Part shown: one piece after another, positions 27,378-35,356 of the stretch
Layout: each line of letters opens with the position of its first letter
How positions within the stretch are numbered: position 1 is the stretch's first letter
Origin: CAINVV01 sp036508555
GTDB lineage: Bacteria > Bacteroidota > Bacteroidia > Bacteroidales > Prolixibacteraceae
Direction of reading: 5' to 3'
Length of the DNA: 39,328 nt
Assembly: GCA_036508555.1 (NCBI GenBank)
Contig: DATCHD010000015.1
Location: 1-39,328 of the forward strand
The notes under the pieces: generated by a model
Told to the model about the DNA's origin: nothing
Databases searched by the model: none
What the model saw: the letters and a program-made list of their open reading frames with translations, nothing else
Position numbers and translations under genes: made by a program

Positions 27378-28213
27378 AAAAATTACTTTTTGCAGGTCTC
27401 TTTTTTATTTCCTTTTGCGTGCGCTCCCAAGATTTTGCCTTTCCTCAGCTTCCTGCCTGGAAATCGGATGGTAAGATTTTGAGTTTTAACAAGGATAATC
27501 TTTTTGAGCACATTGATGGTGCCGCAGAATTTTATTTAAGTTTTGGGTTTGAGTCGTTGAAGGTGGCCAGCTGGACCAATAATGGGACTGAATTGACCAT
27601 TGAAGTCTATGATATGGTTAGTCCATTGAACGCCTGGGGTATTTACAGCAATGAAAAATCGGCGAAGGCCCAGACCGTTCCCGTCGGACTGGAAGGTTAT
27701 GGAGATGCGACCACTTTTACTTTCGCAACCGGGAAATTCTATGTGAAGATGAACGGCATGCAGCTCGAAAAAGTATCCGGATTTTCTCTGAAAGCGTTGG
27801 CCGAAGAGTTCGCCAAAACCTTGTGTGCCAAGCCGGAATATCCAAAAGTCGTCGGCTTGTTTCCAAAGGAAAATCAGCTTGCCAACACTTGCCAATATAT
27901 CCCGTCCGAATTCATGGGACTGGGATTTTTAGGTTCGGCTGTGCGGGCGAAATACAATACCGGAGGCGAGGAGATTACCCTGTTTGTTGTTGAAAGAGCT
28001 GATGCTGCTTCCATTGAACAGATCGTCACGAAATATGCCTCTTATGCTGAGTCAAAAATAAAGAAAGCTGCTGAAGGAGATTTCCTTTTCAAAGATCCAT
28101 TTAACGGAAATGTATTTCTGAGGTGGAAAGGCAATTATCTTCTCGGAGCCACTGGGTTTTCGGATAAGAAGAAAGTAGTCCCGATGATGGACTCCATATC
28201 GAAAAAACTTTAG
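27374..28213 (+). CDS. DUF6599 family exported protein
   Basis: A 279-residue protein from the ATG at 27374, which overlaps the aldo/keto reductase stop. The longer frame starting at 27275 lies inside that gene and is rejected, because the signal peptide (MKKLLFAGLFFISFCVRSQ) starts at 27374. The mature part begins DFAFPQLPAWKSDGKILSF and has LFEHIDGAAEFYLSFGFESL, the characteristic DUF6599 segment. No enzymatic motif is visible. Coupling to the Tat reductase suggests a shared periplasmic pathway. It ends 13 bases from the convergent ceramidase-like gene. Confidence 0.75.
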   Translation: MKKLLFAGLFFISFCVRSQDFAFPQLPAWKSDGKILSFNKDNLFEHIDGAAEFYLSFGFESLKVASWTNNGTELTIEVYDMVSPLNAWGIYSNEKSAKAQTVPVGLEGYGDATTFTFATGKFYVKMNGMQLEKVSGFSLKALAEEFAKTLCAKPEYPKVVGLFPKENQLANTCQYIPSEFMGLGFLGSAVRAKYNTGGEEITLFVVERADAASIEQIVTKYASYAESKIKKAAEGDFLFKDPFNGNVFLRWKGNYLLGATGFSDKKKVVPMMDSISKKL

Positions 28214-28226
28214 ATGCATAAAATCC

Positions 28227-29774
28227 TCAGCGCAATTCTTCCAGCATAGCCTTGATGTTTTTGTGAATGGTCGGGGCCGTTTCGGGTCCGAGTGAATTGA
28301 CTTCCCCGTAAGGACGTCCCTCTTTTCCATAGGTAAAAGGTGCCTTTTCGTCCCACTGGCTTTTAGGAACGATGTATCCGATTTCGTCGTTGGCAAGCCC
28401 GAACATGAATTTATATTTACCAGGCATCATCTCCCTGATGGCAGGAACCTCCACCGGTGCAATTTTAAAATCCTGACCTTCAGGAGATTCAACTCCTCCA
28501 TTTAAAATTTCAGGGTATAATTCACCGGGGATTGTTACCAGTGAAATGGGTCCGATTTTCACGACTGCCAGTTCAGATTTCATATTCATCCAGCCCGTCA
28601 TGCCTCTTTTCATGATTCCCATCATGGAAGCCAATTTGAACATGTTATTATCAAGTCTTAAAGGCAAGGTTTTCGCTACAATGGATATGGCGGCTGAATC
28701 GATGATCTCTTCAGGTTTTTCCATTGCTTTCAAGGCAAGGTAAGCCAGTTGTTTTCCCTGGGCTGCCGCTTTTTCGAAGGTGGGAGCCTTGAATTCTTCT
28801 CCGGTGAAGGGATCTTTTACCGTAAGTCTCGGGTGGGTTGTCATTAATCCGCCAACAGCCGCGCTGGCATATACTGCCACACCACCAACCCCGGCTTTCA
28901 TCAGGCTGTCCTTTTTAAATACACCCTTTTCAATACCTTCTCTTACGTAATGAGGGAAATCTGAAGTAAGCAGAAGATTATCGCTCCACAGCGTTTCCGG
29001 ATGATCGCCCCAGGAAATCAGGGTGCCTAGCGTTTTATTGGTTTCTTGATCGAGGACCTGGATCATGCGCAGGCCGGAGTCAAATACATCAGGTTTTCTG
29101 GTATCGATGACCAATGGTTCAGCTCCGGTAAGATCTTGGGAAACAGAAAACCGGGCAGGCCGGATATTCTTCGCGGCTGTCTCGATCGCCTTTACTGCTT
29201 GATTTTTAACATATTCCATGTGTGCTGCATTGATTCCTGACTCAAAGGGACTCTTTCCCCAGATTCCAAGCAGGTCTGCTGCTTCATGGGTATGGGTGGA
29301 GGTGATGATGGCGTAGGTGATACCGGCCTCTTTTGAAATCCGTTCTCTGACGTCAATCACATCATTGTTTATGAATCCAATAGCGTCGAGCACGACGATG
29401 GCGAGGCGGGTTTTCCCATCATCGATAATCATTGCCCTGGCCCATTGGTCGTCGTGAATTCCGTTGGCGGGTTTGTTATTACCAAAGCCGGCGATCCAGA
29501 CCGGATCGAATTTACCGTTCCCATTCCCATCGGTATAAGTTTCTCCTTTGTCGAATTCCGCATTTTTGTTTTTATCATCCCATTTATCGGGAACGGATGC
29601 CGTGATCGGGAAGGCAGCAAATCCGGCTTGGAGCCGGGAAGGAGCATTGTTAAGGATTTTCAGGTCGAGTTGATAATCCGGATGCTGATCTCTCAGGTTG
29701 TTTCCACACCAGAAAATCAGTCCTATTAATAGGATAAGCAAGGTGAATCCCAGGTATTTAAAAAACTTCTTCAT
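28227..29774 (-). CDS. Neutral/alkaline ceramidase-like membrane-anchored protein
   Basis: A 515-residue protein with an N-terminal membrane anchor (about 6-23) and an N-terminal neutral-ceramidase-like domain. The Zn-region TSTHTHEAADLLG (159-170), with GIHDDQWARAMII before it and a later SWGDHPETL, supports this superfamily. An insert at 66-90 carries two EF-hand-like loops (DDKNKNAEFDKGE, DGNGNGKFDP) that could bind calcium. True ceramidases cleave sphingolipids; whether this one does is not shown by sequence. It stands alone, convergent with DUF6599. The -7 region is weak: TATCTTTA at 29811-29818, minus strand. Confidence 0.7.
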   Translation of the reverse strand: MKKFFKYLGFTLLILLIGLIFWCGNNLRDQHPDYQLDLKILNNAPSRLQAGFAAFPITASVPDKWDDKNKNAEFDKGETYTDGNGNGKFDPVWIAGFGNNKPANGIHDDQWARAMIIDDGKTRLAIVVLDAIGFINNDVIDVRERISKEAGITYAIITSTHTHEAADLLGIWGKSPFESGINAAHMEYVKNQAVKAIETAAKNIRPARFSVSQDLTGAEPLVIDTRKPDVFDSGLRMIQVLDQETNKTLGTLISWGDHPETLWSDNLLLTSDFPHYVREGIEKGVFKKDSLMKAGVGGVAVYASAAVGGLMTTHPRLTVKDPFTGEEFKAPTFEKAAAQGKQLAYLALKAMEKPEEIIDSAAISIVAKTLPLRLDNNMFKLASMMGIMKRGMTGWMNMKSELAVVKIGPISLVTIPGELYPEILNGGVESPEGQDFKIAPVEVPAIREMMPGKYKFMFGLANDEIGYIVPKSQWDEKAPFTYGKEGRPYGEVNSLGPETAPTIHKNIKAMLEELR

Positions 29775-30045
29775 GGTAATGTAATTAGTAATTTGAATCT
29801 TTACGCGTGGTAAAGATAGTAACCAGTTTATTTAGAAAACCATATTTCGGTTTTTTTCAAATTTTTTTTTTGTCGAGGTGTAACAATAATGCAAAACTGG
29901 CGTCTTATTAACAGCGAATTTTTAGTTTAGACAGGTTAAATTACTTTGACACAAGGCTGCTTCCATTAATGGGGTGGCCTTTGTTGTCAAGAAGAAAAAT
30001 AAAAACTATTTTTACGTGTTACAAAATTCTAAATAACATATAACA
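29775..30045. other. Divergent intergenic region between ceramidase-like and sugar isomerase genes
   Basis: A 271-base gap holding the divergent promoters. A near match to TAnnTTTG (TTACTTTG, 29942-29949) faces the isomerase gene. A near match (TATCTTTA) faces the ceramidase-like gene. No ORF, hairpin or repeat of note was seen. Confidence 0.35.
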
Positions 30046-30918
30046 ATGACGAACAGAAGAGATTTTTTTAAGACTACTTCTCTGGTAGTAGCAGGAAGTA
30101 TGATTGGTGCCAACATGGTAACAGCTGCCCTCCCAAAAGGCAAAAAGAAAAAGAAAGTCGGACTTCAGCTCTATTCCCTTCGTGATGATATGGGCAAGGA
30201 TGCTGCCGGAACACTTAAGATAGCAGCTGATATGGGCTATTATTCACTCGAAACTGCTTCCTACGATGCGGGGAAAATTTATGGAATGGTTCCTGATGAG
30301 TTCACAAAACGAGTGCACGATTTAGGTATGAGGCTGAATAGTTGCCATCTCGGCGGACCAAACTACACCAAAGAAACGCACAATACCGTTATGGATTGGT
30401 GGAAAAAGGCCGTTGAAGATCACTCAAAGACAGGCATGAAATATATGATTAAACCGGGTATGAAATGGCCTAATAAACTGGATGAGTTGAAAGTTCAGAT
30501 GGATTATTTCAATGCCGTCGGGGATTTGACAGCTGCGGCCGGGATGCAGTTTGGCTTCCACAACCACAATCACGAGTTTACCAAAATTGAGGGTCAGATC
30601 ATTTATGATTTCATGATTGCCAATACTGATCCCAAGAAAGTATGTTTCGAGATGGATGTGTATTGGGTGATGAAGGGCGGTTATTCTCCGGTCGATTACA
30701 TGAATAAATACCCGAAACGTTTCCCGCTGCTGCATATCAAGGATGAGAAAGAGATTGGTGAGAGCGGCTTACTGGATTTCAAAACCATATTTGAAAAGGG
30801 TTATTCTATTGGCATCAAAGATTGGTTTGTTGAAGTTGAGCGGTATAATTTTACACCCATTGAAAGTGTCCAGAAGAGTTATGACTTCTTGGCAGCAGCT
30901 TCTTACGTAAAAGGATAG
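30046..30918 (+). CDS. Tat-exported sugar phosphate isomerase/epimerase (xylose isomerase-like TIM barrel)
   Basis: A 290-residue protein. The twin-arginine signal (TNRRDFFKTTSLVVAGS) is followed by a Lys-rich stretch (KGKKKKKVGL) resembling that of the aldo/keto reductase nearby. The barrel shows the AP-endonuclease-2/xylose isomerase metal motifs: FGFHNHNHEF, CFEMDVYW, LLHIKDEKE and a final EVERYNF. Family members act on sugars or inositols; the periplasmic location and unknown substrate leave the reaction open. It is convergent with the SMP-30 gene, 11 bases away. Confidence 0.82.
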   Translation: MTNRRDFFKTTSLVVAGSMIGANMVTAALPKGKKKKKVGLQLYSLRDDMGKDAAGTLKIAADMGYYSLETASYDAGKIYGMVPDEFTKRVHDLGMRLNSCHLGGPNYTKETHNTVMDWWKKAVEDHSKTGMKYMIKPGMKWPNKLDELKVQMDYFNAVGDLTAAAGMQFGFHNHNHEFTKIEGQIIYDFMIANTDPKKVCFEMDVYWVMKGGYSPVDYMNKYPKRFPLLHIKDEKEIGESGLLDFKTIFEKGYSIGIKDWFVEVERYNFTPIESVQKSYDFLAAASYVKG

Positions 30919-30929
30919 GGGTCGCAGTT

Positions 30930-31823
30930 TCAGATCCCTTTGACCCTCATTCTCAGGGTAAAGACGGATGTCCGTGCCGTGATGAAGAGGATATTCTTCT
31001 TTTTTCCGCCGAAGCAGAGGTTGGAAGGTAGTTCGGGAACTACTATTCTGGCGATGTTTTCGCCTTTGGGGTTATACACAGAAACACAACTGTTGGTCAG
31101 GTAAATATTACCTTGATTGTCAATCGACATCCCATCTGAACCCTCGGGGGCAAAGAGGGTCTTGCCGCTAAGCGTTCCGTCGCTGTTGATGTTGTATTTC
31201 CAGATTTTTTTGTCATTAATATCACTGACATATAATATCTTACCATCCGGGGTACCTACCAGACCGTTGGGCTGTTTGTAATCTTCAATGACGCGGATGA
31301 CCTTTCCGGCAGGGTTCCGGTAATAGACTCCGCGGACTTTCTGAACTTCTTTGTGACCGGTTTCCCAGTATTCACGGAAGTAATAGGGATCGGAGAAATA
31401 GATGCCACCATCCGGTGTGATCCAAAGGTCGTTGGGGCCATTTAGTGCGAAACCGTCGAAATTTTCGGCCAGGGTTTGGTGCTGACCGTCCATGGAGAAG
31501 ACAACAAGTCTGTTATGCAAATCCGCGCAAGCGATCAGCTCGCCCTTATTGTTGAATTTTGTGCCGTTGGCTCTTTCTGAGGAGGTGACAAAATTGGTGA
31601 TAGAGCCGTTTTCGTTCCATATTTCAATTTTGTTATTGGGCTGATCTGTGAAGAATACACGGCCATCCGGCGAAGCAGAAGGACCTTCGGTAAAAATGTA
31701 ACCGCTACCGGCTTTTGTTATGGTTGAACCTTCGGCTATCAGACTTTTGACAGGTTTTGGATCCCTGGAAAAGAGCGTCAGGGAACAGGCTAACGAGAGA
31801 ACAATCAGTAAGAGATTTTTCAT
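30930..31823 (-). CDS. SMP-30/gluconolactonase family exported protein
   Basis: A 297-residue protein with a signal peptide (MKNLLLIVLSLACSLTLFS) and a six-bladed propeller of the SMP-30/gluconolactonase/LRE family. Metal ligands can be placed at Glu46 (TEGPSASPDG), Asn131 (NGPNDLW), Asn186 (PNGLVGTPDG) and Asp230 (SDGMSID). It probably hydrolyses a sugar lactone in the periplasm. The neighbouring isomerase/epimerase gene suggests a shared sugar pathway, but the two are convergent rather than cotranscribed. Confidence 0.85.
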   Translation of the reverse strand: MKNLLLIVLSLACSLTLFSRDPKPVKSLIAEGSTITKAGSGYIFTEGPSASPDGRVFFTDQPNNKIEIWNENGSITNFVTSSERANGTKFNNKGELIACADLHNRLVVFSMDGQHQTLAENFDGFALNGPNDLWITPDGGIYFSDPYYFREYWETGHKEVQKVRGVYYRNPAGKVIRVIEDYKQPNGLVGTPDGKILYVSDINDKKIWKYNINSDGTLSGKTLFAPEGSDGMSIDNQGNIYLTNSCVSVYNPKGENIARIVVPELPSNLCFGGKKKNILFITARTSVFTLRMRVKGI

Positions 31824-31912
31824 AATTTAAGTATAAAACGCAGATTCGCCCCGGCGAGTCCGCAGTACCTTGGAGCTTTCAGCGAAAGTAAAATAATTCC
31901 AGCAATTTGGGT

Positions 31913-31920
31913 TAAATTTG
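31913..31920 (+). promoter_or_regulatory. Candidate -7 box of the selenium cassette
   Basis: TAAATTTG followed by CC matches the Bacteroidota -7 element, 20 bases before the selU ATG at 31941. The -33 region has no clear TTG at standard spacing. It likely drives selU and perhaps the following genes. Confidence 0.45.
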
Positions 31921-31940
31921 CCGGATAAAAAAGGGCGAAG

Positions 31941-32963
31941 ATGGTGACACTGAAAGCAAATGAGTTTATTGAAAGAATGAAGGGGAATGTCGTTCTGGAT
32001 ATTCGTACGCCTGCTGAATTCGATGAAGGCCATTTGCCGGGCGCTATTTCTTTTCCGCTTTTCGGTGACGAGGAACGTGTCGTTGTTGGAACCCTATACA
32101 AGCAACAGGGGCGTGAGCAGGCTGTTCTAAAAGGACTGGAACTGGTGGGTCCCAAACTTAAGAAATTCGTTTTGAAGGCTGCCAAATTTGCCGGGCCGCT
32201 TTTCCTGTATTGCTGGAGGGGTGGAATGCGCAGCAACAGCATGGCTTGGTTGCTTTCTACTGCCGGACGGGAGGTATATCTGCTCGAAGGTGGTTACAAA
32301 GCCTACCGGGGATACTGCAGGGAGCTAATTGCTAACGGATTAAAATTAATCATGCTCAGCGGACCGACGGGATCGGGCAAGACTGAGATTTTGCATCAGC
32401 TGTCTTTTTTAGGACACCAGGTACTGGATCTGGAGGGACTTGCTAATCACCGTGGATCCAGTTTTGGAGGAATCGGGCAGCCGCCACAGCCAAACACGGA
32501 GCATTTTACCAACTTAATCTTCGAAAAGATCGTCGGATTTGACCGTTCCAAACCCATCTGGGTGGAGGGCGAAAGTCAGGCCATCGGCAAAGTTTCCATC
32601 CTCAATGAGTTGTTTCTTCAGATGAACAGCTGTCAGGCCATTCGCATCGATCCGCCCAAATCGGAACGCGTTGAAAGATTGTTACGCGACTACGCTGACT
32701 TTCCCGCTGAGGAACTGCAAATAAGCGTCGAAAAGATCAGTAAACGCCTGGGTGGCAAGGATACGCAGGATGCCCTGGAAGCGCTTAATGCCGGAGATTA
32801 CCGGAAAGTAGTGGAGATCACCCTCGGTTATTACGACAAATCCTATGATTTCAGCATGGCCAGGCGGGATACGAAGATGATTTCTTTTGTTCCAAGTTCT
32901 TATATTCCAGATCAGGCAGCAAAGGAGATAGCCGAATTCGCCGATCGAAATATCAGGTTTTAG
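31941..32963 (+). CDS. selU: tRNA 2-selenouridine synthase (SelU/MnmH)
   Basis: A 340-residue protein. The N-terminal rhodanese domain has Cys91 in LYCWRGGMRSNSMAW, and a C-terminal P-loop domain carries GPTGSGKT (141-148). Together these define SelU. It replaces sulfur with selenium on 2-thiouridine at tRNA wobble position 34, via a geranylated intermediate in known homologues, with selenophosphate as donor. selD, needed to make selenophosphate, is not in the window. The next gene is yedF, after a 177-base spacer of palindromic repeats, so this is the head of a selenium/sulfur-transfer cassette. Confidence 0.93.
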   Translation: MVTLKANEFIERMKGNVVLDIRTPAEFDEGHLPGAISFPLFGDEERVVVGTLYKQQGREQAVLKGLELVGPKLKKFVLKAAKFAGPLFLYCWRGGMRSNSMAWLLSTAGREVYLLEGGYKAYRGYCRELIANGLKLIMLSGPTGSGKTEILHQLSFLGHQVLDLEGLANHRGSSFGGIGQPPQPNTEHFTNLIFEKIVGFDRSKPIWVEGESQAIGKVSILNELFLQMNSCQAIRIDPPKSERVERLLRDYADFPAEELQISVEKISKRLGGKDTQDALEALNAGDYRKVVEITLGYYDKSYDFSMARRDTKMISFVPSSYIPDQAAKEIAEFADRNIRF

Positions 32964-32970
32964 GAGAGGA

Positions 32971-33046
32971 ATCCCTCGTTGCAAACGAGGGATATCAGCG
33001 TCACCGCTGGCAAACACTGCTCCAACGGATTGCAAATCCGCTGGAG
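32971..33046. repeat. Cluster of three palindromic hairpins (REP-like) between selU and yedF
   Basis: Three adjacent hairpins. 32971-32993 has perfect 10-base arms around a GCA loop. 32996-33009 has 5-base arms (CAGCG/CGCTG). 33020-33046 has 12-base arms with one mismatch around GCA. The first and third share the apex TTGCAAA, while their arms differ in sequence but stay complementary. This resembles REP-type dispersed elements; the mobilising transposase is not in the window. Confidence 0.7.
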
Positions 33047-33064
33047 CGTCAAACGGAATGAACA

Positions 33065-33103
33065 CCGGTCCCTGAGTTCCGGTCCCTGAGCGCAGTCGAA
33101 GGG
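33065..33103. repeat. Dispersed repeat, partial copies, before yedF
   Basis: The 12-base unit CCGGTCCCTGAG occurs twice here in tandem. The 25-base stretch 33079-33103 is identical to the left arm of the perfect palindrome at 33781-33830. I believe sequences of this type are common dispersed repeats in Bacteroidota. Confidence 0.7.
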
Positions 33104-33140
33104 TAATGTTTGAAGAAGTTAAAATACAAATTTTGGAAAG

Positions 33141-33746
33141 ATGCAAATTATAGATGCGAAAGGGTTGCTTTGTCCGCAACCATTGATCTTGACAAGGAAG
33201 GCGCTAAAAAATAGTCAGCCCGGTGAGCCCCTGAAGATTGAGTGTGATAACCGTACGGCTTTTCAGAATATTATGACTTATCTGAAGGATCAGTCGTTGT
33301 CTCCCTCCGGCACCGAGGAGGGGGGGATTTTCAGGATTGAAGTGATTAATCGGGCTATCCCAGGCGTGGTTTCGAAGGAACCTGCCGGAATTGATGCCGG
33401 AGTGTGTTCTTCGGCATATGTTGTAGTTGTGAGCAGCGAACGGATGGGAGAGGGGGATCCTCAACTCGGCACTATACTGATGAAGGGGTTTCTGAATGCT
33501 TTGAACGAACAGCCGGTACTGCCGACCCACGTAGTTTTCTACAATTCAGGGGTGAAACTGGCAACACGTGATTCGGGGGTCATCAATTCCTTGCAGACAC
33601 TTGAGGAGTTGGGAGTTGAGATATTGGTATGCGGTACTTGTGTTGATTTTTACGATCTGAAAGCAATGCTGGCAGTTGGAAAGATCTCCAATATGTTCTC
33701 TGTTACCGAAACGATGGCAAAAGCCGGGCACGTTGTGAGACCATAA
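33141..33746 (+). CDS. yedF: Selenium metabolism protein YedF (TusA-like plus DsrE-like domains)
   Basis: A 201-residue protein. The N-terminal TusA/SirA-like domain has the CPxP motif with Cys11 (DAKGLLCPQPLILTRKAL). The C-terminal DsrE-like domain (about 92-201) contains VLPTHVVFYNSGVKLA and a CGTCVDFYDL cysteine pair. This two-domain form is the YedF family linked by co-occurrence to selenium use. It probably carries a persulfide or selenide between the cysteine desulfurase and an acceptor. It is bracketed by copies of one dispersed repeat, and the desulfurase gene follows 107 bases later. Confidence 0.88.
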   Translation: MQIIDAKGLLCPQPLILTRKALKNSQPGEPLKIECDNRTAFQNIMTYLKDQSLSPSGTEEGGIFRIEVINRAIPGVVSKEPAGIDAGVCSSAYVVVVSSERMGEGDPQLGTILMKGFLNALNEQPVLPTHVVFYNSGVKLATRDSGVINSLQTLEELGVEILVCGTCVDFYDLKAMLAVGKISNMFSVTETMAKAGHVVRP

Positions 33747-33780
33747 ACGCGCGCAGCGCAAACATTTCAAACATTCCTGC

Positions 33781-33830
33781 CCGGTCCCTGAGCGCAGTCG
33801 AAGGGCCCTTCGACTGCGCTCAGGGACCGG
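33781..33830. repeat. 50-bp perfect palindrome between yedF and the cysteine desulfurase gene
   Basis: Two 25-base arms (33781-33805 and 33806-33830) are exact reverse complements with no spacer. The left arm is identical to 33079-33103. As RNA it would fold into a very stable stem, with four bases needed to turn. No T-run follows, so it is a mobile or dispersed repeat rather than a classical terminator, though it could reduce readthrough in the operon. Confidence 0.85.
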
Positions 33831-33853
33831 AAACATTTAAAATTTAATTTCTG

Positions 33854-34972
33854 ATGAACCTATATTTCGATAATTGCGCGACCAGTTTTCCTAAACCTTC
33901 CGCGGTAGCGGAGGCAATGAGCAGACACCTGAATGAGACGGGGGGGACTTATGGCCGTTCTGCCTATCCGCGTATCCTGCAGTCTACCAGGCTTGTAGAG
34001 GAGTGCCGCGATCAGCTGGCATTATTGATGGGAGCCTCTGACGCCGGTAAGATCATCTTTACGGCCAATGCGACCACGGCGCTGAACCTGATAATCCAGG
34101 GAATCTGTAAAAAGGGAGGTCATGTGCTTTCATCGGCCATGGAGCACAATGCGATTGCGCGGCCGCTGGAGCATATGCGTCAGCTGGGACTGATCGAATG
34201 GGAGCAGCTGGAGAGTGAATCGGACGGCAGGATTCTGGTGGATAAGATTGCTGCAAAACTTCGGCCAAACACAATTTTGGTCGCCATTTGTCACATGAGC
34301 AATGTGAACGGCATGGCACAATCTCCCGGTGAGGTGAAGAAGGCGATCGGGGAGATTCCTTTGCTGGTGGATGCGAGTCAGTCGCTGGGTCAGCATCCTG
34401 TTGAAGTAGACAAGTGGGGAGTGGATTTTCTGGCTTTCACCGGACACAAATCGTTGTTAGGCCCGACAGGTACCGGCGGGGCATTTATAAGGCATCCTGA
34501 AATGGTGGAGCCATTGCTTTTTGGTGGTACCGGCAGTGGATCTGATTCTCTTTCCATGCCCTCTTTTGTGCCCGACCGTTTTGAGGCCGGGACACCCAAC
34601 ATCACTGGCATCCATGGATTAAATGCTGCCATGAAGAACCGTCCCGTGTCGCAACATTCCAGAGATGATTTTTCTTCATTGCTCGCAGAAGTGAAGCGGG
34701 ATAGAAATTACATTGTTCGTTGTGCCGCTGATTTTGCCAATCAGGGGAAGTTGTTTTCAGTAGTGCATCAGTCGTTGAGCGGTTCAGAACTGGCACTAAG
34801 ATTTTATGAACAATTTGGGATTGAATGCAGGGCAGGACTACATTGTGCACCATTAGCGCACCGGCATCTTGGTTCTTTCCCTACCGGGGATTGCCGGTTT
34901 TCTTTATCTCCTTACCATACGCCGGAGGAGCTGAATTATCTGGCTAAAGCGATTCACGATGCCGGAAGGTAA
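33854..34972 (+). CDS. Cysteine desulfurase family protein (selenium-linked type)
   Basis: A 372-residue PLP enzyme of the class V aminotransferase fold. The N-terminus YFDNCATSFPKP is typical of the desulfurase group next to yedF. The cofactor residues are His98 (AMEHNAIARP), Asp173 and Gln176 (VDASQS), and the Schiff-base Lys199 (FTGHKSLLGPTGTGG). The catalytic persulfide Cys331 lies in RAGLHCAPLAHRHLG, followed by TGDCRFSLSPYHTPEE. It takes sulfur or selenium from (seleno)cysteine; delivery to YedF is inferred from gene order. Its end overlaps the DUF3343 gene by 14 bases. Confidence 0.9.
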   Translation: MNLYFDNCATSFPKPSAVAEAMSRHLNETGGTYGRSAYPRILQSTRLVEECRDQLALLMGASDAGKIIFTANATTALNLIIQGICKKGGHVLSSAMEHNAIARPLEHMRQLGLIEWEQLESESDGRILVDKIAAKLRPNTILVAICHMSNVNGMAQSPGEVKKAIGEIPLLVDASQSLGQHPVEVDKWGVDFLAFTGHKSLLGPTGTGGAFIRHPEMVEPLLFGGTGSGSDSLSMPSFVPDRFEAGTPNITGIHGLNAAMKNRPVSQHSRDDFSSLLAEVKRDRNYIVRCAADFANQGKLFSVVHQSLSGSELALRFYEQFGIECRAGLHCAPLAHRHLGSFPTGDCRFSLSPYHTPEELNYLAKAIHDAGR

Positions 34973-35180
34973 AGAGATATTTCTGTTCCAGAATATCCGT
35001 CAGGTTATTTTGGCGGACAACTGGTGCATGCAAAATAAAGTGCCGGTGAGGGTGATACCCGTGCCCCGACCGTATTCGACAGAGTGCGGAATGTGCCTGG
35101 AGGTCTCCGCGGATGCTGGGGACAGGCTGCAAAAATTTGCATCAGACCAAGGGATGATGACGAAAAGAATCAAAGAATAG
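34959..35180 (+). CDS. DUF3343 putative Se/S carrier protein
   Basis: A 73-residue protein matching DUF3343: a beta-alpha opening EIFLFQNIRQVILADNWCMQ, then VRVIPVPRPYSTECGMCLEV, where the cysteine pair in ECGMC is the likely carrier site. This small family has been proposed as a selenium or sulfur carrier, on the basis of neighbourhood with YedF and cysteine desulfurases; that context is present here. Translation overlaps the desulfurase gene end (34959-34972). The protein is full length for the family. Confidence 0.8.
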   Translation: MPEGKEIFLFQNIRQVILADNWCMQNKVPVRVIPVPRPYSTECGMCLEVSADAGDRLQKFASDQGMMTKRIKE

Positions 35181-35222
35181 TTATGCAATATTTGTACTGT
35201 GCAGTTGGTGTGGACCCGCTGA

Positions 35223-35307
35223 TTCGGATTTGCAATCCGAACCGAATAAGTACTGCCTCAGATGCAGATTGCAAATCTGCATCAGCAAGGAAATCTGCAT
35301 CAGCAAG
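35223..35307. repeat. Palindromic repeats before the URO-D-like gene
   Basis: Two perfect hairpins: 35223-35241 (8-base arms, TGC loop) and 35261-35283 (10-base arms, GCA loop). They share the TTGCAA apex with the hairpins between selU and yedF. A 17-base direct repeat (35273-35289 and 35291-35307) partly repeats the second hairpin. This repeat makes the artificial Ser/Ala-rich N-terminus in the longest frame of the next gene. Confidence 0.75.
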
Positions 35308-35356
35308 TGAATTTTTGATATCTTTAAATATCAAATCAGCCAATTCAACGTTGCTT

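Noticed and set aside
35084..35356. N-terminal 91-residue extension of the URO-D-like frame
   Set aside because: It overlaps DUF3343 and then translates palindromic repeats; the family homology starts at the ATG at 35357.
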